Origin: JAQYVZ01 sp035269105
Lineage (GTDB): Bacteria > Desulfobacterota > Desulfuromonadia > Desulfuromonadales > BM103
NCBI GenBank assembly: GCA_035269105.1
Contig: DATFJP010000142.1
Coordinates: 1 to 8,429, forward strand
DNA: 8,429 nt
Direction: 5' to 3'
Part shown: one piece after another, positions 5,601 through 8,429 of the stretch
Position numbering within the stretch: position 1 is the stretch's first letter
How the letters are laid out: every line of letters begins with the position of its first letter
Position numbers and translations under genes: made by a program
Notes under the pieces: generated by a model
What the model was told of the DNA's origin: nothing
What the model saw: only the letters and a program-made list of their open reading frames with translations
Databases searched by the model: none

Positions 5601-7400
5601 TTAAGCCGGTTTGCTGCGAGCTGCAAGCCGAATTCCCAGTTCCCGCAGCTGCTTTTCGGCAACTGCGCCTGGAGCCTCCGACATCAGACAGGTGGCTTTC
5701 TGGGTTTTAGGGAAAGCGATCACGTCGCGGATCGATTCCGCACCGGTCAGAATCATCATGATCCGGTCGAGGCCGAAGGCGATGCCTCCGTGGGGCGGGG
5801 CGCCGAATTCGAGGGCGTCCAGCAGGAACCCGAATTTCTGGCGGGCTTCCTCTTCTTCGATGCCCAGCATGCGGAACATTCTGCTCTGAACATCCTGGTT
5901 ATGGATACGAATGCTGCCGCCGCCGATCTCGGAACCGTTCAGAACCAGGTCGTAGGCTTTGGCGCGGGCTTTGCCCGGGTCGCTGTCGAGCAGTGGAATG
6001 TCTTCGTCCAGCGGTGCCGTGAAGGGATGGTGAACCGCAACATGCCGCCGTTCTTCGCCGTCCCATTCCAGCAGGGGGAAATCAGTGACCCAGAGGAAGC
6101 GGTACTCTCGCGGATCCGCCAGGCCAAGCCGGTGGCCGAGATGACCGCGCAGGCGGCCAAGGGCTTCGTTGGCGACCAGCGGCGAGGCGTCGGCAACAAA
6201 CAACAGCAGGTCGCCGGGATTAGCGTCAAGGGTCCCGCCGATGGATTTCAATTCCTCGGCGGTGAAAAACTTGGCGATCGGCGACTGCCAGGAGCCATCG
6301 TCCTGAATTTTGACCCAGGCCAGGCCTTTGGCATTGTAAATGTTGACGAATGCGGTCAGGTCATCGAGTTCCTTGCGCGACATGGTCGCACAGCCCTTGG
6401 CGTTAAGGGCCTTGACCAGGCCGTCTTTGGCCGCTACATCGGCAAAGACCTTGAAGCTGCTGCCCCTGACGAGTTCAGTCAGGTCGCGCAATTCCAGACC
6501 GAAGCGCAGGTCGGGATTGTCGACGCCAAAGCGGTCCAAGACTTCAGAATAGCTCAGGCGGGGCATCGGCAGTTCGATGTCGACCCCCAGGGTCTCTTTG
6601 AATATCTGCGAGATCATACCTTCCATGACAGACATGACATCGTCACGGTCGACGAATGACATCTCGCAATCAATCTGGGTAAACTCCGGCTGGCGGTCAG
6701 CGCGCAGGTCTTCGTCCCGGAAACAGCGCACGATCTGGAAATAGCGGTCGAATCCCGACACCATCAACAGTTGCTTGAAGAGTTGCGGCGACTGGGGCAG
6801 AGCATAGAATTCACCGAGGTTGACCCGGCTCGGCACCAGATAGTCGCGTGCCCCTTCCGGGGTGCTTTTGGTCAGAACCGGGGTTTCTATTTCCAGGAAC
6901 TGGTGGTCGGTCAGGTAGGAACGCACTGTCTGGGCCACCTTGTGACGCATGACCAGGTTGTTCTGTATGGATTCGCGACGCAGGTCAAGGTAGCGGTACT
7001 TCAGCCGCAGGTTCTCGGCGACTTCGGTGAATTCGTCAAGCATGAATGGCGGGGTTTTGGCAGTGCTGAGGATCCGCAGCTCGCTGACTTCCACTTCCAC
7101 TTCGCCGGTTTTCATTTTAGGATTGACTGTGCCGGCCGGCCGCGGCGAGACTTTGCCGATCGCGGCGACTACGTATTCGCTGCGGACGTTTTCGGCCTTG
7201 GCATGGGACTCGGGGTCGCGATCTGGATCAAGGGCCAATTGGGCAATGCCGGTCCGGTCGCGCAGGTCGATGAAAATTAATCCGCCGTGGTCGCGACGGC
7301 GATGGACCCAGCCCATCAGACAGACTTCCTGCCCGATCATTTGAGAACGCAATTCGCCGCAATAAAGGGTCCGTTTCCAGTTACCGAGAATGTCGTTCAA
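5601..7400 (-). CDS. aspS: Aspartyl-tRNA synthetase, bacterial type, probably non-discriminating
   Basis: Class II synthetase that charges tRNA-Asp with aspartate. At 599 residues it is a normal bacterial-type AspRS. Order: N-terminal OB-fold anticodon-binding domain (about 1-110, with RRRDHGGLIFIDLRDRTG at 34-51), catalytic core with the TPEGARDYLVPSR loop (180-192), motif 2 RCFRDEDLRADRQPEFTQID (225-244), an inserted GAD domain (roughly 290-420) and motif 3 with GIAFGLDR ending at R546. H38 and G90 correspond to H31 and G82 of Pseudomonas aeruginosa AspRS, the residues tied there to relaxed tRNA recognition, so the enzyme may also make Asp-tRNA-Asn for GatCAB. The start is TTG at 7400: AGGAG lies 7 nt upstream and the N-terminus aligns with the family. 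It has its own promoter past hisS. Confidence 0.97.
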   Translation of the reverse strand: MNDILGNWKRTLYCGELRSQMIGQEVCLMGWVHRRRDHGGLIFIDLRDRTGIAQLALDPDRDPESHAKAENVRSEYVVAAIGKVSPRPAGTVNPKMKTGEVEVEVSELRILSTAKTPPFMLDEFTEVAENLRLKYRYLDLRRESIQNNLVMRHKVAQTVRSYLTDHQFLEIETPVLTKSTPEGARDYLVPSRVNLGEFYALPQSPQLFKQLLMVSGFDRYFQIVRCFRDEDLRADRQPEFTQIDCEMSFVDRDDVMSVMEGMISQIFKETLGVDIELPMPRLSYSEVLDRFGVDNPDLRFGLELRDLTELVRGSSFKVFADVAAKDGLVKALNAKGCATMSRKELDDLTAFVNIYNAKGLAWVKIQDDGSWQSPIAKFFTAEELKSIGGTLDANPGDLLLFVADASPLVANEALGRLRGHLGHRLGLADPREYRFLWVTDFPLLEWDGEERRHVAVHHPFTAPLDEDIPLLDSDPGKARAKAYDLVLNGSEIGGGSIRIHNQDVQSRMFRMLGIEEEEARQKFGFLLDALEFGAPPHGGIAFGLDRIMMILTGAESIRDVIAFPKTQKATCLMSEAPGAVAEKQLRELGIRLAARSKPA

Positions 7401-7419
7401 GGATAAACTCCTGTTATCC
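7401..7419 (-). promoter_or_regulatory. Hairpin presenting the aspS ribosome binding site
   Basis: On the minus strand GGATAA (7414-7419) and TTATCC (7401-7406) flank a 7-nt loop that contains AGGAG. The UUG start codon follows the stem directly. The ribosome binding site decides the TTG start; the A/U-rich stem is only marginally stable. Confidence 0.55.
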
Positions 7420-7445
7420 GATAGGGGCGCATAGGTCGACCCAGA

Positions 7446-7458
7446 TCACTGTCAGTGA
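7446..7458. repeat. Short palindrome in the aspS leader
   Basis: TCACTGTCAGTGA, 6-bp arms around one base. In RNA it could form a 5-bp stem with a 3-nt loop, or in DNA an operator. It is about 45 nt before the aspS start and downstream of the predicted transcription start. Confidence 0.4.
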
Positions 7459-7464
7459 CAACAA

Positions 7465-7499
7465 GACGGGATAAGCCGCCAGGGGACGGCTGTCTCGTC
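7465..7499 (-). promoter_or_regulatory. Leader hairpin between hisS and aspS (attenuator or terminator-like)
   Basis: Outer arms GACGGGA (7465-7471) and TCTCGTC (7493-7499) pair with one mismatch, inner arms AGCCG (7474-7478) and CGGCT (7487-7491) pair perfectly. On the minus strand it is followed by TTGTTGT, a poor U tract. It starts about 10 nt after the predicted aspS transcription start, so it can act on both hisS read-through and the aspS leader transcript. Confidence 0.45.
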
Positions 7500-7514
7500 C
7501 AGGCCAAATACGCA

Positions 7515-7543
7515 ATTATAGAGACTGGGACAAGTGCCGTCAA
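7515..7543 (-). promoter_or_regulatory. Sigma-70 promoter of aspS, overlapping the hisS stop codon
   Basis: Minus strand TTGACG (7538-7543), a 17-bp spacer and a perfect TATAAT (7515-7520). The TGA inside the -35 box is the hisS stop codon. Predicted start is near 7508, giving a leader of about 107 nt. Best promoter in the window by spacing. Confidence 0.8.
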
Positions 7544-8429
7544 GCCTCCCCTGATCCGTCGAGCAAGGTTTCCGCGAAGTTCTCCAGACGAACCTCCGTC
7601 TGACGGCCCTGGTCCATGTTGCGCAGCTGGGCGGACCCCCTGGCGAGTTCTTCTTCACCCAGGATCAGAACCTGTCGGGTCTGGAGCTTGTCGGCTCGCC
7701 GCAACTGCGCTTTAAGGCTTTTCCCCGTGTATTCCATCTCGGCGCGAACCCCTCTTCGCTGCAGGTCGGTCAAGAGTTTGAAACCGGCTTCCGTGGCCGC
7801 CTCGCCAAGGGTTGCGATGAATAAATCGGGCCGGGGCAGGGCCATCTCCCGACGTTCGAGCAAGAGTGCCAGACGTTCCAGGCCCATGGCGAAGCCGATG
7901 CCCGGCAGGTCAGGGCCGCCGAGGTCGGCGATCAGTCGGTCATAGCGGCCACCGGCGGCCACGGCGTTCTGCGAGCCGAGGCTGCGGGTCACCATTTCGA
8001 AGGTGGTTTTGGTGTAGTAGTCGAGACCGCGCACCATCCGCGCATTGATCGTAAACGGGACCTCCAGCACCTCCAGATAGGATTTCAGGCGTGCAAAATG
8101 TTCGCTGCAGCCGGCGCAGAGATGGTCGAGCATGGCCGGCGCTCCGGTCGTCGCCTCGCTGCAGCCGGGTACCTTGCAATCCAGCGCCCGCAGGGGGTTG
8201 GTCTGATAGCGGCGCTGACAGTCAGAGCAGAGTTCGGGCAAATGCCGTTCGAGATAACGGGTCAGCGCCGCGCGATAGGCGGGGCGACATTCCGCGCAGC
8301 CGAGCGAATTGATCTGCAGGGCGACATCCGGAACCTGAACCGACTCGAAATAGTGGCTGAGCATGGCCAGCAACTGGGCATCGATTTTGGGGTCGTCGAC
8401 GCCGAGAACCTCGGCCCCGATCTGGTGAA
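7540..8429 (-). CDS. hisS: Histidyl-tRNA synthetase, C-terminal part
   Basis: Class II synthetase that charges tRNA-His. The gene enters at the right edge; 295 residues are visible and about 120-130 N-terminal ones (motif 1 and most of motif 2) are missing. The visible part opens with HQIGAEVLG, the strand just after motif 2, then shows the HisRS signature RGLDYYTKTTFE (133-144 of the visible part), GGRYDRL (159-165), motif 3 GIGFAMGLERL (176-186), and a C-terminal anticodon-binding domain (about 198-285). The insertion between motif 2 and the HisRS signature carries eight cysteines, mostly as CxxC pairs (visible residues 44/47, 67/70, 84/89, 104/107), suggesting metal binding. The reading frame is open across the edge; a TTG codon at 8373 is internal, not a start. 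No clear terminator separates it from the aspS promoter. Confidence 0.96.
   Translation of the reverse strand, partial: HQIGAEVLGVDDPKIDAQLLAMLSHYFESVQVPDVALQINSLGCAECRPAYRAALTRYLERHLPELCSDCQRRYQTNPLRALDCKVPGCSEATTGAPAMLDHLCAGCSEHFARLKSYLEVLEVPFTINARMVRGLDYYTKTTFEMVTRSLGSQNAVAAGGRYDRLIADLGGPDLPGIGFAMGLERLALLLERREMALPRPDLFIATLGEAATEAGFKLLTDLQRRGVRAEMEYTGKSLKAQLRRADKLQTRQVLILGEEELARGSAQLRNMDQGRQTEVRLENFAETLLDGSGEA

Noticed and set aside
5418..6659. 413-codon open frame on the plus strand opposite aspS and the lipoprotein gene
   Set aside because: Crosses the boundary of two well-supported minus-strand genes and shows no family motif. Shadow of GC-rich coding.
7401..7539. tRNA gene or tRNA-Asp mimic between hisS and aspS
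   Set aside because: A UUGUCAC string resembles a tRNA-Asp anticodon loop, but no anticodon stem flanks it and no cloverleaf can be drawn. No T-box motif was seen either.
1..8429. Mobile element, CRISPR array, phage or toxin-antitoxin system
   Set aside because: No transposase, integrase, spaced direct repeats or small paired genes were found; coding density and gene order look like stable core genome.

Overview
The window carries seven genes, all on the minus strand, in the transcription order hisS (5' part missing), aspS, a LysM lipoprotein gene, icd, mdh, korD, korA (3' part missing). The combination of a monomeric NADP-type isocitrate dehydrogenase, an LDH-like malate dehydrogenase and a ferredoxin-dependent 2-oxoglutarate oxidoreductase, in this order beside two tRNA synthetase genes, is what I associate with Desulfuromonadales/Geobacter-type anaerobic bacteria. 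The sequence is fairly GC-rich. That assignment is from memory of gene order and protein type; no search was run.

Layout from high to low coordinates. hisS enters at the right edge and ends at 7540. A near-consensus promoter starts inside the hisS stop codon and drives aspS, whose roughly 107-nt leader can form three small hairpins, the last one holding the Shine-Dalgarno sequence in its loop. The LysM lipoprotein gene follows aspS after 43 nt and ends at a hairpin terminator. icd has its own promoter and a very clear terminator. A 414-bp gap with GC-rich inverted repeats separates icd from mdh, which also has its own promoter and terminator. korD and korA then form a separate transcription unit, presumably continuing to korB and korC outside the window.

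Functionally, the left half is one arm of the TCA cycle: isocitrate to 2-oxoglutarate (Icd, NADPH), 2-oxoglutarate to succinyl-CoA (Kor, reduced ferredoxin) and malate to oxaloacetate (Mdh, NADH). The right half is aminoacyl-tRNA synthesis plus a cell-envelope lipoprotein.

The most notable signal is regulatory. icd and mdh each have a promoter TTGACA-N15/16-TATACT, and in both the -10 box lies inside the same perfect palindrome (TGTATACAGTATACA on the plus strand). This looks like one repressor controlling two TCA genes. I found no mobile element, CRISPR array, tRNA/rRNA gene or novel multi-gene system; this is mostly conserved core-genome sequence.
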